Positions 38,366 to 47,846 of a stretch of 64,000 nt of DNA are shown here, piece by piece. Made by a program: the position numbers and the translations under genes. This stretch comes from Sinomonas sp. ASV322 (GTDB lineage Bacteria; Actinomycetota; Actinomycetes; Actinomycetales; Micrococcaceae). Where the stretch lies: NCBI RefSeq assembly GCF_030908245.1, contig NZ_JAVFJJ010000004.1, forward strand, positions 248,001 through 312,000, read 5' to 3'. A model generated the notes under the pieces. It was not told the origin of the DNA, made no database searches, and worked only from the letters and a program-made list of their open reading frames with translations. Each line of letters starts with the position of its first letter. The first letter of the stretch is position 1.

Positions 38366-38371
38366 CAGAAT
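38366..38371 (+). promoter_or_regulatory. Possible -10 element for the DUF3145 gene
   Basis: CAGAAT at 38366-38371 matches the -10-like hexamers before smc (5530) and rplS (29382). The intergenic stretch 38230-38500 (271 bases) otherwise shows no clear element apart from GGAGG before the DUF3145 start. Confidence 0.3.
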
Positions 38372-38500
38372 GGGTGCCGACGGCGGCCTCGTCCGGTGCC
38401 CTGCACCGACGAGCCGCTCACAATTGAAACCGCCATTGGTCACGCACTCCGGGTGCTGACGGTCGTAGGGGAAGACGTACCGACAGCGATGGAGGATGGA

Positions 38501-39004
38501 ATGTCTGCAGTGATGACCCGTGGTCTGCTGTTCGTGCACTCGTCACCGAGTGCGCTATGCCCGCACGTCGAGTGGGCCATCGGTTCCGTCGTGGAAAAGC
38601 GAACGGATCTCGAGTGGACCGCTCAGCCTGCTGCGCCCGGAATGTTCCGGGCTGAGCTCTCGTGGGTGGGTGCTCCCGGCACGGGCGCACAGCTCGCCTC
38701 GTCCCTCCGGGGATGGGCGCACCTTCGCTACGAGATCACCGAGGAGCCTAGCCCGGGCGTCGACGGTGCCCGCTGGTCACACACACCGGAGCTCGGGATC
38801 TTCCACGCGACGACCGATGTCCACGGCAACATCATGGTGTCCGAGGATCGCATTCGGTACGCGTACGAATCCGGGGCCGGCGACCCCTCGGTCGTCTTCC
38901 ACGAGCTGTCCCTTGCCCTCGGCGAGGCGTGGGACGAGGAACTCGAGCCGTTCCGTCACGCGGCCGAGGGAGCCCCCGTCCGCTGGCTCCATCAGGTCGG
39001 TTAG
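38501..39004 (+). CDS. DUF3145 protein
   Basis: A 167-residue protein of an actinobacterial family of unknown function. Recognisable family strings are TRGLLFVHSSPSALCPHVEW, the SWVGAPGTGAQLASSLRGW segment and HTPELGIFHATTDVHGNI. ATG at 38501 has GGAGG nine bases upstream. In this lineage it regularly faces the fab operon, and here a perfect hairpin separates them. No catalytic motif is evident. Confidence 0.85.
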   Translation: MSAVMTRGLLFVHSSPSALCPHVEWAIGSVVEKRTDLEWTAQPAAPGMFRAELSWVGAPGTGAQLASSLRGWAHLRYEITEEPSPGVDGARWSHTPELGIFHATTDVHGNIMVSEDRIRYAYESGAGDPSVVFHELSLALGEAWDEELEPFRHAAEGAPVRWLHQVG

Positions 39005-39047
39005 GCAGGGCACGCCACGGGACCTGACGTCAAACTTCCATCGCAGA

Positions 39048-39085
39048 CACGTGTGGGGCCCGCCGAATGGCGGGCCCCACACGTG
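39048..39085. terminator. Bidirectional hairpin terminator between the DUF3145 gene and fabF
   Basis: A perfect 17-base inverted repeat, 39048-39064 with 39069-39085, loop GAAT, arm core GTGTGGGGCCCGCC. It lies between convergent stops at 39004 and 39104 and should serve both genes. Confidence 0.8.
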
Positions 39086-39103
39086 CTTCTCTACGATGCT
39101 GCG

Positions 39104-40339
39104 TCAGTGATTGCGCACGACGATGACGGCGTTGTGGCCGCCGAAGCCGAACGAGTTGCTCAGCGCCACGATGTCGCCCTGCGGGAGATCGCGCGCCGTC
39201 GTCACGACGTTGAGCGGGATCTCGGGATCCTGGTGATCGAGGTTGATGGTCACCGGCGCCTTGCGGTCGCGCACGGCGAGCACGGTGAGGACCGCCTCGA
39301 CCGCGCCGGAGGCCCCGAGCAGGTGACCCATCTGCGACTTCGTGGCGGAGACCGCCACGTTGTCGACGTGGGAGCCGAGCGCTGCCTTGAGCGCCGTGTA
39401 CTCGGGCTTGTCGCCCACGGGCGTCGACGTCGCGTGCGCGTTGACGTGCACGATGTCCTCGGCCTGGATCCGCGCGTCGAACATCGCCGCCTTGAGCGCG
39501 CGGGTGGCGCCAAGGCCTTCGGGATCCGGGGCGGTGATGTGGTACGCGTCAGCCGTGACGGACGTTCCCGCGAGCTCGGCGTAGATCCGAGCTCCGCGCG
39601 CGAGCGCGTGCTCCTCGGCCTCGAGGACGAGGGCGCCGGCCCCTTCGCCCATCACGAAGCCGTCGCGGTCGAGGTCGTAGGGGCGCGACGCGCGCTCGGG
39701 ATCGTCGTTGCGCTTGGACAGCGCCTGCATCGACGCGAAGGCCGCGATCGGCATCGGGTGGATGGCCGCCTCGGCACCGCCGACCATGACGACGTCGGCC
39801 TTGCCCGAGCGAATGAGCTCCTGGCCGACCGCCATCGCCTCGGTTCCCGACGCACACGCCGAGACCGGGGTGTGCGCCCCTGCTCGCGCGCCGAGGTCGA
39901 GGCTCACAGCCGCCGCCACGCCGTTGGGCATGAGCATCGGAACCGTCATCGGGAGGACCCGGCGCGGTCCCTTCTCCTTGAGCGTGTCCCACCCGTTGAG
40001 GAGCGTCCAGACGCCGCCGATGCCGGTCGCGAAGGCGACGGCGAGCCGATCGTGGTCGATCTCCTCGATGCCCGAGTCCTTCCACGCTTCGCGCGCCGCG
40101 ATGACGCCGTACTGCGTGGAGGGGTCCATACGCTTCATCTCGACGCGCCCGAGGACTTCCTCGGCAGGAACGGAGAGCTTCGCCGCGATCTTGACCGGCA
40201 GGTCGAACTCCTCGACCCAGTCATCGGTCAGCCTGACGACGCCGGAGACGCCCTTGAGCGCGTTCTGCCACAGAGTGGGAACGTCGCCGCCGATCGGGGT
40301 GGTGGCGCCGAGGCCGGTGATGACAACTTTGCGGGCCAT
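39104..40339 (-). CDS. fabF: 3-oxoacyl-[acyl-carrier-protein] synthase II
   Basis: Condensing enzyme for fatty-acid chain elongation. The 411-residue protein has Cys162 in PVSACASGTEA, His in NAHATSTPVGD and His in KSQMGHLLGASG, the Cys-His-His triad of KAS II. ATG at 40337-40339. It is the last gene of fabD-fabH-acpP-fabF, 93 bases behind acpP. Regulation is probably through the fabD promoter. Confidence 0.96.
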   Translation of the reverse strand: MARKVVITGLGATTPIGGDVPTLWQNALKGVSGVVRLTDDWVEEFDLPVKIAAKLSVPAEEVLGRVEMKRMDPSTQYGVIAAREAWKDSGIEEIDHDRLAVAFATGIGGVWTLLNGWDTLKEKGPRRVLPMTVPMLMPNGVAAAVSLDLGARAGAHTPVSACASGTEAMAVGQELIRSGKADVVMVGGAEAAIHPMPIAAFASMQALSKRNDDPERASRPYDLDRDGFVMGEGAGALVLEAEEHALARGARIYAELAGTSVTADAYHITAPDPEGLGATRALKAAMFDARIQAEDIVHVNAHATSTPVGDKPEYTALKAALGSHVDNVAVSATKSQMGHLLGASGAVEAVLTVLAVRDRKAPVTINLDHQDPEIPLNVVTTARDLPQGDIVALSNSFGFGGHNAVIVVRNH

Positions 40340-40432
40340 GGTTCACTCTTTCGGGGGTCGAGAGCCGGTGACGGCTGTCTGGGTGGAGAAGACGGCCGGC
40401 ACCGTTCGGTACCGGCCGTCGCAGAAGGCAGG

Positions 40433-40678
40433 TCAGGCCTGGGCCTTGGAGATGAAGTCCACGGCGTCGCCGACGGTCGAGAGGTTCTTGACCTCCTCGT
40501 CGGGGATGCGCACGCCGAACTTCTCCTCGGCGTTGACGACGATGGTCATCATCGAGATCGAGTCGATGTCGAGGTCGTCGGTGAAGGACTTCTCGAGCTG
40601 TACGGCCTCGGTGGAGAGGCCGGTCTCTTCGTTGATGATCTCGGCCAGACCGGCGAGGATCTCTTCGTTGCTAGCCAT
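40433..40678 (-). CDS. acpP: Acyl carrier protein
   Basis: An 81-residue acidic carrier protein; Ser40 in DLDIDSISMM carries the phosphopantetheine arm. FGVRIPDEEVKNL completes helices II-III. The position between fabH and fabF is the actinobacterial type II FAS order. ATG at 40676-40678 with AAAAGGAGC upstream is a strong ribosome-binding site, in keeping with a high-abundance protein. Confidence 0.97.
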   Translation of the reverse strand: MASNEEILAGLAEIINEETGLSTEAVQLEKSFTDDLDIDSISMMTIVVNAEEKFGVRIPDEEVKNLSTVGDAVDFISKAQA

Positions 40679-40785
40679 GTCGGCTCCTTTTCTCGGTTAG
40701 CCGGCTTGCGCCGGGCTGGCTGGGCAAGCCACTTGTGCGGCTTGGCTCAAAGCGCAACGGGCGCGAGGCCCGGTCCGCTGGGGGA

Positions 40786-41847
40786 CTAAGGAAGGGCGAT
40801 GACCTGGGCCCCGAACACGAGCCCGGCCCCGAAGCCGATCTGGAGGGAGAGCTTGCCGCTCAGATCGGGGTTCTCCGTGAGGAGCCGGTGCGTGGCGAGC
40901 GGGATCGATGCCGCCGAGGTGTTGCCGGCATCCGCGATGTCGCGGGCGACGACGACGCTCTCAGGCAGCTTGAGCTGCTTGACCATCTCGTCGATGATAC
41001 GCATGTTCGCCTGGTGCGGCACGAAGGCTCCGAGGTCCTCGGGCTTGACTCCCGCGGCCTCGAGAGCCTGCTTGGCAACCTTGGCCATCTCCCACACCGC
41101 CCAGCGGAATACCGACTGGCCGTCCTGTCGGAGCGTGGGCCAGATCTTCGCCTCGGTGCCGAGGACAGCTGCGGCCTTGCCGGCGCCGTCCCGCTCGGCC
41201 TCTTCCGAAAGATCCCGCACGTCGAGGAGCGAGTGGGTCATGCCGATCGTGTTCCACTTGCTGCCGTCCGAGCCCCACACCGACGGGCCGATGCCGGGGG
41301 TCTCGGAGGGGCCCACGACCACGGCGCCGGCGCCGTCGCCGAGAAGGAACGAGATGCTCCGCTCGCTGTTGTCGATGAAGTCGCTGAGCTTCTCGGCGCC
41401 GACCACGAGCACGTACTCGGCCGCGCCGGAGCGGACAAGCGCGTCAGCCTGCGCGACCCCGTAGCAATAGCCGGCGCAGGCCGCCGAGATGTCGTACGCC
41501 GGGGCCGGGGTGGCGCCGATCCGGTCGCACAGGAGCGAGGCGGCCGACGGCGTCGCGTAGGGGTGCGTGACGGTGGAGACGATGACGGCGCCGAGCTGGG
41601 AGCCTTCGATGCCTGCCTTCTCGAGGGCCTCGCGCGCGGCTCCCTCGGCCATGTCGATGAGCTCGACCTCAGCGGGGGCGCGGTGGCGCGTCACGATGCC
41701 GGTGCGCTGACGGATCCACTCGTCGGACGAGTCGATCCACTGGCACACGTCGTCGTTCGTGACGACGACGGAGGGCCGGTACGCGCCGACGCCCAGAATG
41801 CGCGAATGGGCGCGGGTGGGGGCCTGCCGCAGCTCGATCGTGGTCAT
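40786..41847 (-). CDS. fabH: 3-oxoacyl-[acyl-carrier-protein] synthase III
   Basis: Starts fatty-acid synthesis by condensing an acyl-CoA primer with malonyl-ACP. The 353-residue protein has Cys124 in DISAACAGYCYG, His in VPHQANMRI and Asn in DAGNTSAAS, the KAS III triad. Primer choice (branched or straight) cannot be read reliably. ATG at 41845-41847 overlaps the fabD stop (ATGA); the longer open frame upstream lies within fabD and is a shadow. Confidence 0.96.
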   Translation of the reverse strand: MTTIELRQAPTRAHSRILGVGAYRPSVVVTNDDVCQWIDSSDEWIRQRTGIVTRHRAPAEVELIDMAEGAAREALEKAGIEGSQLGAVIVSTVTHPYATPSAASLLCDRIGATPAPAYDISAACAGYCYGVAQADALVRSGAAEYVLVVGAEKLSDFIDNSERSISFLLGDGAGAVVVGPSETPGIGPSVWGSDGSKWNTIGMTHSLLDVRDLSEEAERDGAGKAAAVLGTEAKIWPTLRQDGQSVFRWAVWEMAKVAKQALEAAGVKPEDLGAFVPHQANMRIIDEMVKQLKLPESVVVARDIADAGNTSAASIPLATHRLLTENPDLSGKLSLQIGFGAGLVFGAQVIALP

Positions 41848-42797
41848 ACGGTTTCCTCTTCGGGTGACGGGTTCTGCTCGGCGTCCGCAGCGAACAGCTC
41901 GAGGGCGGCCGTGAGGTCGGCCGGGGTCTTGACGGCGACGGTCTTGATGCCGGGGAGTCCGCGCTTCGCGAGGCCAGCGAGGGTGCCCGCGGGAGCCAGC
42001 TCGATGAGGCCCGTCACGCCGAGGGACTTCATGGTCTCCATGCAGAGGTCCCACCGGACGGGCCGCGAGACCTGGGCGACGAGGCTCTCGACCGCGGCGT
42101 CGCCCTGCGTCACCTTCTGGCCGTCGAAGTTGGAGAGGAGCGGAACCGCGGGGTTGGCGACCGCGAGCGTCGGGCGGAGCTCTTCGAGCGCCGAGACCGC
42201 GGGGGCCATGTGCCGGGTGTGGAACGCGCCGGCGACCTTGAGCGGGATCACGCGGGCCTTTGCGGGCGGGTTCTCGGCGAGGGCCGCAAGCTCCTCGAGC
42301 GTCCCTGCGGCCACGATCTGCCCGCCGCCATTGACGTTGGCGGGCGAGGCGCCGCTCGCCTTGATCGCCGCGAGGACTTCATCCGGGTCGCCGCCGACGA
42401 CCGCGCTCATGCCAGTCGGCGTCGCGGCGGCGGCCTTTGCCATCTCGCGGGCGCGCAGGCCGACGAACGTCATGGCGTCAGATTCGCTCAGGACGCCGGC
42501 GAGGGCCGAAGCCGTGATCTCGCCGACGGAGTGCCCTGCGAGGACGACGGGGAGGGTCGATAGCTCGACGTCGAACAGGGAGCGCGCGGCGACGAGGCCT
42601 GCGGCAACGATGAGGGGCTGCGCGACAGCCGTGTCCTTGATCGTCTCTTCGTCTGACGTCGTTCCATGAGCCACGAGATCGAGGCCGACGACCTCGCCGA
42701 GTTCGCCGAGATGCTCTGCGGCAGATGGCAGCTCAAGCCACGGGGCAAGGAAGCCCGGCGTCTGGGAGCCCTGTCCAGGGCAGACAATTGCTAGCAC
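41844..42797 (-). CDS. fabD: Malonyl-CoA:ACP transacylase
   Basis: Loads malonate from CoA onto ACP. The 317-residue protein has the GQGSQ oxyanion motif (residues 8-12), nucleophile Ser90 in AGHSVGE and His in GAFHTRHM. GTG at 42795-42797 gives the canonical N terminus (LAIVCPGQGSQ); earlier codons in the open frame are non-homologous. It heads the operon fabD-fabH-acpP-fabF. An inverted-repeat motif lies 69-85 bases upstream of the start. Confidence 0.95.
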   Translation of the reverse strand: MLAIVCPGQGSQTPGFLAPWLELPSAAEHLGELGEVVGLDLVAHGTTSDEETIKDTAVAQPLIVAAGLVAARSLFDVELSTLPVVLAGHSVGEITASALAGVLSESDAMTFVGLRAREMAKAAAATPTGMSAVVGGDPDEVLAAIKASGASPANVNGGGQIVAAGTLEELAALAENPPAKARVIPLKVAGAFHTRHMAPAVSALEELRPTLAVANPAVPLLSNFDGQKVTQGDAAVESLVAQVSRPVRWDLCMETMKSLGVTGLIELAPAGTLAGLAKRGLPGIKTVAVKTPADLTAALELFAADAEQNPSPEEETV

Positions 42798-42865
42798 GTT
42801 ATCCAGCTTTCCAAAGGGTAGGCGGTTCCAGCGGTGCCTGCGCGCACCAAGCTCCAGAACCCGGA

Positions 42866-42882
42866 TTGTAGGAAGTCTACAA
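42866..42882 (-). promoter_or_regulatory. FasR-type inverted-repeat site upstream of fabD
   Basis: Read on the minus strand: TTGTAG-ACTTC-CTACAA, a perfect 6-base inverted repeat with a 5-base spacer. Its right half plus the next T forms TACAAT, a good -10 hexamer, so the site overlaps the probable promoter. The same motif with changes in the spacer and right half occurs before the neighbouring regulator gene at 44249. Confidence 0.65.
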
Positions 42883-42972
42883 CGGGGCACTCTGCGACGA
42901 GCGGTGTTTCGCGGTTGTGTCAGAAGTCCGCGCGCCGCGGTTCGCCAGCTCTCGGGGGACCGTGGTCCCGCC

Positions 42973-44211
42973 CTACCCGCCCTGTCGGCCGCCGCGTTCG
43001 CGCCCGTTCGGAGTCGCCGCGAGGCGCCCCACGACGAGTGCAGTCTGGAGCACGAATGCCTCGCGCGGAAGCAGCGGATCCCATCCCGTCACGTCGCACA
43101 CGCGCCGGAGCCGGTACCGGACGGTGTTCGCATGCACGAAGAGCTCGCGGGCCGTCGCCTCGAGGGAATGCCCCAGCTCGAGATACGCGCTGAGCGTCTC
43201 GATCAGCCCGTTGGAGGCGGCGAGCAGCGGGCGGTAGATCTTCTGGACGAGGGCGCGCCGCGCCGCGTCGTCGCCTGCGACGACGCGCTCCGGAAGGAGG
43301 TCGTCGGCCGCGACCGGGCGGGGAGCGTTGGGCCATGCACGCGCCGCCGAGAGGCCCGCGAACGCCGCCTGCGCCGAGGCGCTGATCTCGGGCAGGCTTT
43401 CCGCCTGAGGCCCGAAGACGACGGGGCCGGGGGCGAAGAGCTCGCTGAGCTTCGCGTACGCGGCTTCGTCCTCGTCAATGCCTCCGAGGATGAGAATGAG
43501 GCGGTCGCCTTGGATGCCCACGAGCGCGTCTTGAGCGTACCGGCCCGCGATGCGCCGCACCTCGCCTACGTAGCTCGGGCTCGGTTCGAGCGGCGAGCTG
43601 CCGACCATGACCGTGAACCGCTCCTGCGCCTTCCAGCCGAGGGCGGCAATGCGCGAGCGGAGGGCGTCGGTGTTCTCGCCGCGCAGGATCGCGTCGACGA
43701 TGAGCGCTTCGAGCCGCGTGTCCCACGAGCCGCGCGTCTCCGCGGCGCGCGCGTAGACGTCCGCGGCCGCGAACGCGACCTCGCGCGAGTACCGGAGCAC
43801 GGCTTCACGGAGCGCCGGCTGGTCCTCCTCGAGGGCAAGGTTGGGCACCTGATCCTCGACAACCTCGACCACGATGCGGATCAGCTGAAGCGCCTTCTGG
43901 AGGCTGATTGAGCGGGTGAGCTCGGTCGGGGCGTTGCCGAAGACATCGGAGAGGACCCACGACGGAAGAGTCGGCCGCTCGTACCAGGTGACGAACGCCG
44001 CGATGCCGTTCTGCGCGACGAGGCCCAGCGCCGAGCGTTCGTCGGCGCTCAGGCGGCTGTACCACGGAAGGGAACGCTCGAGCTCCCGCGTCGTGGTCGT
44101 TGAGAGCTGGCCGACGCTGCTGCGGAGCTTCTTGAGTGTCTCGGCCTTTGCGGGGGAGACGCTCAGGCGGGCCTTGCGGGCACCTCCGGGGGCGGGCGGC
44201 GAGGGCTGCAT
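42973..44211 (-). CDS. fasR: PucR-family transcriptional regulator, probable FasR of fatty-acid synthesis
   Basis: A 412-residue regulator with a C-terminal PucR-type helix-turn-helix domain (LELGHSLEATARELFVHANT followed by VRYRLRRV) and a GGDEF-like middle region, the usual PucR architecture. In Streptomyces a PucR-type protein, FasR, is encoded just upstream of fabD and activates fabD-fabH-acpP-fabF; gene order here is the same. The shared 17-base inverted-repeat motif before fabD (42866) and before this gene (44249) supports control of both. ATG at 44209-44211. There is no signal peptide or membrane segment. Confidence 0.8.
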   Translation of the reverse strand: MQPSPPAPGGARKARLSVSPAKAETLKKLRSSVGQLSTTTTRELERSLPWYSRLSADERSALGLVAQNGIAAFVTWYERPTLPSWVLSDVFGNAPTELTRSISLQKALQLIRIVVEVVEDQVPNLALEEDQPALREAVLRYSREVAFAAADVYARAAETRGSWDTRLEALIVDAILRGENTDALRSRIAALGWKAQERFTVMVGSSPLEPSPSYVGEVRRIAGRYAQDALVGIQGDRLILILGGIDEDEAAYAKLSELFAPGPVVFGPQAESLPEISASAQAAFAGLSAARAWPNAPRPVAADDLLPERVVAGDDAARRALVQKIYRPLLAASNGLIETLSAYLELGHSLEATARELFVHANTVRYRLRRVCDVTGWDPLLPREAFVLQTALVVGRLAATPNGRERGGRQGG

Positions 44212-44248
44212 GTGAAGAGCATAGGTTGTGCCTCCCCGCGACCGGAAT

Positions 44249-44265
44249 TTGTGCGAAGGCTACAA
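44249..44265 (-). promoter_or_regulatory. FasR-type inverted-repeat site upstream of the regulator gene
   Basis: Read on the minus strand: TTGTAG-CCTTC-GCACAA, matching the fabD site in 14 of 17 positions with identical 6-5-6 geometry. It ends 38 bases upstream of the regulator ATG and suggests autoregulation. Confidence 0.6.
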
Positions 44266-44301
44266 GGGGCCTCCCTGCCTCCTGTCGGCGGGGCGAGGGA
44301 C

Positions 44302-44343
44302 GACGACGGCGGCGCCCCCGCTTCGGGGAGCGCCGCCGTCGTC
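44302..44343 (-). terminator. Hairpin terminator of aceE
   Basis: A 14-base perfect inverted repeat (44302-44315 with 44330-44343) extended inwards by CCCCG/CGGGG. It lies 25 bases behind the aceE stop. The arm GACGACGGCGGCGC belongs to the ACGACGGCG hairpin family also seen at 17054 and 57990. Confidence 0.75.
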
Positions 44344-44368
44344 TGTGGTTCTGGAGCCGGACGGGAGA

Positions 44369-47110
44369 CTAGCTCTCTCCGCCCGCGTTGCCGGTCGTCC
44401 CAGCGTTGACGTCGAGCAGGTGGTACCGCTCGAATGCCTGGCGAGGCGCGTCGGCGTCGACTTCTCCGCGGCGCGCGAGCATCTGGAGCGCGCGGACCAC
44501 GACCGAGTGGCTGTCGATGTGGAAGTACCGGCGGGCCGCGGCGCGCGTGTCGGCGAAGCCGAACTCGTCGGCGCCGAGCGTCGCGAACTCGTTCGGCAGG
44601 AACTGGCGGATCTGGTCCGGCACGGCCTTCATGTAGTCCGTGACGGCGACGATCGGTCCTGTCGCACCCGCGAGCTGCTGCGTCACGAACGGCATGCGTG
44701 GCTTCTGGCCGGGATTGAGGAACGCCTCCTGCTCCGCGGCGAGCCCGTCGCGGCGGAGTTCGGTCCACGAGGTCACGCTCCACACGTCGGCCGAGACTCC
44801 CCATTCTTCGGCGAGGATCTGCTGGGCCTCGAGAGCCCACGGGATCGCGACGCCCGAGGCGAGGAGCTGCGTGCGCGGGCCGTCGATCTTCGCGGGCGCA
44901 AGGAGGTAGATGCCCTTGAGGAGGCCGTCGACGTCGAGCTCTTCGGGCTCAGCCGGCTGGACGATCGGCTCGTTGTACACGGTGATGTAGTACATGACGT
45001 TCGGATCGGGATGGGCGCCGCCGTACATGCGCTCGAGGCCCGCCCGCACGATGTGGCCGATCTCGTACCCGTACGCGGGGTCGTAGGAGACCACGGCGGG
45101 GTTCGTGGACGCCAGGATCGGCGAGTGCCCGTCCGCGTGCTGGGTGCCTTCGCCCGTGAGGGTCGTGCGGCCCGCGGTAGCGCCGATGATGAAGCCGCGC
45201 GTGAGCTGGTCGGCGGCGGCCCAGAACGAGTCGCCGGTGCGCTGGAAGCCGAACATCGAGTAGAACACGTAGATCGGCACGAGCGCCTCGCCGTGCGTCG
45301 CGTAGGACGTGCCCGTGGCCGTGAACGCGGCCGTCGAGCCCGCCTCATTGATGCCCGCGTGCAGGATCTGGCCCTCGGGTGCTTCCTTGTACGCGAGCAC
45401 GAGGTCGCGGTCCACCGAGAGGTAGTTCTGGCCCTTCGGGTTGTAGATCTTCGCGGTCGGGAAGAACGCGTCCATGCCGAAGGTCCGCGCTTCGTCGGGG
45501 ACGATCGGCACGATGCGCTTGCCGAACTCCTTGTCCCGCATGAGGTCCTTGAGCAGGCGCACGAAGGCCATCGTGGTCGCGGCCTGCTGCTTCCCCGAAC
45601 CGCGCCGCGCGACCTCGAACGACTTCTCGTCTGGGAGAGCGACGGCCTTCTTCTGGTCGCGGCGTTCGGGCAGGAATCCGCCGAGGGCCCGGCGGCGCTC
45701 CATCATGTACTGGATCTCGGGAACGTCCATGCCGGGGTGGTAATACGGCGGCTGGTACGGATCGGCCTCGAGCTGCTCGTCCGTGATCGGGATGCGGAGG
45801 TGATCGCGGAAGTCCTTGAGGTCCTGCAGCGTCATCTTCTTCATCTGGTGGGTCGCGTTGCGGCCCTCGAAATGCGGACCGAGGCCGTAGCCCTTGACCG
45901 TCATGGCCAGGATGACGCTCGGCTTGCCCTTGAACTCGGTCGCGGCCTTGTAGGCGGCGTAGACCTTCCAGTAGTCGTGGCCGCCGCGCTTGAGGTTCCA
46001 GATCTCCTCGTCCGTGAGGTCCGCGACGAGTTCCTTCGTCTCCGGCGTCTTGCCGAAGAAGTGCTCGCGGACGAACCCGCCGGACTCGGCCTTGTAGGTC
46101 TGGTAGTCGCCGTCGAGCGTCTCGTTCATGACCTTGACGAGCTGGCCGTTGGAGTCCTTGCGGAGCAGGGCGTCCCACTCACGGCCCCAGATGACCTTGA
46201 TGACGTTCCAGCCCGCGCCGCGGAAGAAGGCCTCGAGCTCCTGGATGATCTTGCCGTTGCCGCGCACGGGCCCGTCGAGGCGCTGGAGGTTGCAGTTGAC
46301 GACGAACGTGAGGTTGTCGAGGTTCTCGTTCGCCGCGAGCTGGAGTAGGCCGCGGCTCTCGGGCTCGTCCATCTCGCCGTCGCCGAGGAACGCCCACACT
46401 TGCTGGTCCGAGGTGTCCTTGAGGCCACGATTGTGGAGGTAGCGGTTGGTCTGGGCCTGGTAGATCGCGTTCATCGGGCCGATGCCCATGGACACGGTCG
46501 GGAACTCCCAGAACTCGGGCATCATGCGCGGGTGCGGGTAGGACGAGAGGGCGTGGCCCTGGTGCGACTTCTCCTGGCGGAAGCCGTCGAGGTCTTCCTC
46601 GCTCAGCCGCCCTTCCATGAATGCGCGCGCGTACATGCCGGGGGAGGCGTGGCCCTGGAAGAACACCTGGTCGCCGCCGCCGGAGTGGTCCTTGCCGCGG
46701 AAGAAGTGGTTGAACCCCACCTCGTACAGCGTCGCGGCGCCGGCGTAGGTCGAGATGTGCCCGCCGACCCCGATGCCGGGGCGCTGCGCGCGGTGCACCA
46801 TGATTGCCGCATTCCACCGCATGTAGGCGCGGTAGCGGCGCTCGAATTCTTCATTGCCCGGGTATTCGGGCTCCTGGTCGGCAGGAATCGTGTTGACGAA
46901 GTCCGTCGTCGTCACCATCGGGACGCCCACACTGCGTGAGCCGGCGCGCTGGAGCAGGCTGCGCATGATGTACTGCGCGCGCTCGGTGCCGTGCTGTTCG
47001 ATCAGGGCGTCGAGAGACTCGATCCATTCGGCGGTCTCTTCCGGGTCGCGGTCGGGCAGTTGATTCGTCAGACCGCTCAGGATGTGCGAGGTTTCTTCTC
47101 CTACAGACAC
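44369..47110 (-). CDS. aceE: Pyruvate dehydrogenase E1 component, homodimeric
   Basis: Thiamine-diphosphate-dependent decarboxylase of the pyruvate dehydrogenase complex. The 913-residue single-chain E1 has the ThDP motif [10 protein letters not shown]...[20 protein letters not shown], the HQMKK loop and the C-terminal transketolase-like domain. GTG at 47108-47110 is chosen: GAGAGG lies 7 bases upstream; the longer frame to 47191 adds 27 poorly conserved residues. As in other actinobacteria aceE stands apart from E2 and E3. It lies between the fatty-acid regulator gene and a divergent DUF3052 gene, tying acetyl-CoA supply to fatty-acid synthesis by position. Confidence 0.96.
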   Translation of the reverse strand: MSVGEETSHILSGLTNQLPDRDPEETAEWIESLDALIEQHGTERAQYIMRSLLQRAGSRSVGVPMVTTTDFVNTIPADQEPEYPGNEEFERRYRAYMRWNAAIMVHRAQRPGIGVGGHISTYAGAATLYEVGFNHFFRGKDHSGGGDQVFFQGHASPGMYARAFMEGRLSEEDLDGFRQEKSHQGHALSSYPHPRMMPEFWEFPTVSMGIGPMNAIYQAQTNRYLHNRGLKDTSDQQVWAFLGDGEMDEPESRGLLQLAANENLDNLTFVVNCNLQRLDGPVRGNGKIIQELEAFFRGAGWNVIKVIWGREWDALLRKDSNGQLVKVMNETLDGDYQTYKAESGGFVREHFFGKTPETKELVADLTDEEIWNLKRGGHDYWKVYAAYKAATEFKGKPSVILAMTVKGYGLGPHFEGRNATHQMKKMTLQDLKDFRDHLRIPITDEQLEADPYQPPYYHPGMDVPEIQYMMERRRALGGFLPERRDQKKAVALPDEKSFEVARRGSGKQQAATTMAFVRLLKDLMRDKEFGKRIVPIVPDEARTFGMDAFFPTAKIYNPKGQNYLSVDRDLVLAYKEAPEGQILHAGINEAGSTAAFTATGTSYATHGEALVPIYVFYSMFGFQRTGDSFWAAADQLTRGFIIGATAGRTTLTGEGTQHADGHSPILASTNPAVVSYDPAYGYEIGHIVRAGLERMYGGAHPDPNVMYYITVYNEPIVQPAEPEELDVDGLLKGIYLLAPAKIDGPRTQLLASGVAIPWALEAQQILAEEWGVSADVWSVTSWTELRRDGLAAEQEAFLNPGQKPRMPFVTQQLAGATGPIVAVTDYMKAVPDQIRQFLPNEFATLGADEFGFADTRAAARRYFHIDSHSVVVRALQMLARRGEVDADAPRQAFERYHLLDVNAGTTGNAGGES

Positions 47111-47424
47111 GTCCAAACCTCTCTTCAAGCCCGCTGGACCGGAGCGGGTGGCAGCCGGACGTCGGGCGATATCGTCGCTGGGGCTCACCATTCAGGCCCC
47201 GATTTCGTGTAAGCGCTCTCCCCAGCGGCCGGGTTCACCGGCCGGAGCAGCGGCGCGCTCTGAAGTCACTCTAGCGGCGACAGCCCGCCCTTGCAGCGCG
47301 TGCGCTTGATGCTACGGGCCAAACGGTGTTGGCTTATAGGTACATTCCCTGCAGCACGGGGAAAACCCGGGTCCACGATGCTGGATTACGAGGGATACAT
47401 GCGCTCTGGGCGAGGAGGAAGAAC

Positions 47425-47838
47425 GTGGGCGAGACCGACACCGCCGCGGGAAGCAATGTGGCGGAGCGATTGGGTTTCAAGGATGGAGACCTGATCCAAG
47501 AGTTCGGATACGACGAGGATGTCGACTTCGACCTCCGCGACGCGATCGAGGAGTTCGTCGGCGCCGAGCTCCTCGACGAGGACGACCACGACGTGGTCGA
47601 CGCCGTCGTGGTGTGGTGGCGCGATGGAGACGGTGACCTCGTGGACATGCTCGTCGACGCCCAGACGACTCTCGACGAGCACGGAGTGGTGTGGCTCCTC
47701 ACCCCGAAGCAGGGCCGCGAGGGCTACGTTCCCCCAGTCGAGGTTCAGGAGTCGGCTCCCACGGCGGGCTTGCATTCGACGTCGACCGCCGGCGTCTCGA
47801 AAGACTGGCATGCGACCCGACTCGCCCGAAAGAAGTGA
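47425..47838 (+). CDS. DUF3052 protein
   Basis: A 137-residue acidic protein of an actinobacterial family usually found divergent from aceE and ahead of a peroxiredoxin gene, as here. It has the conserved WLLTPKQGREGYV and VVVWWRDGDGDLVDML segments. Function is not established. GTG at 47425 follows GAGGAGGAAG, a strong ribosome-binding site; a TTATAGG promoter-like sequence lies near 47334-47340. Its stop overlaps a possible GTG start of the next gene. Confidence 0.88.
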   Translation: MGETDTAAGSNVAERLGFKDGDLIQEFGYDEDVDFDLRDAIEEFVGAELLDEDDHDVVDAVVVWWRDGDGDLVDMLVDAQTTLDEHGVVWLLTPKQGREGYVPPVEVQESAPTAGLHSTSTAGVSKDWHATRLARKK

Positions 47839-47846
47839 TCGACCGA

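Noticed and set aside
38230..38500. Possible small gene between xerC and the DUF3145 gene
   Set aside because: Open frames here are extensions of the DUF3145 frame or shadows; none has a ribosome-binding site and recognisable protein.
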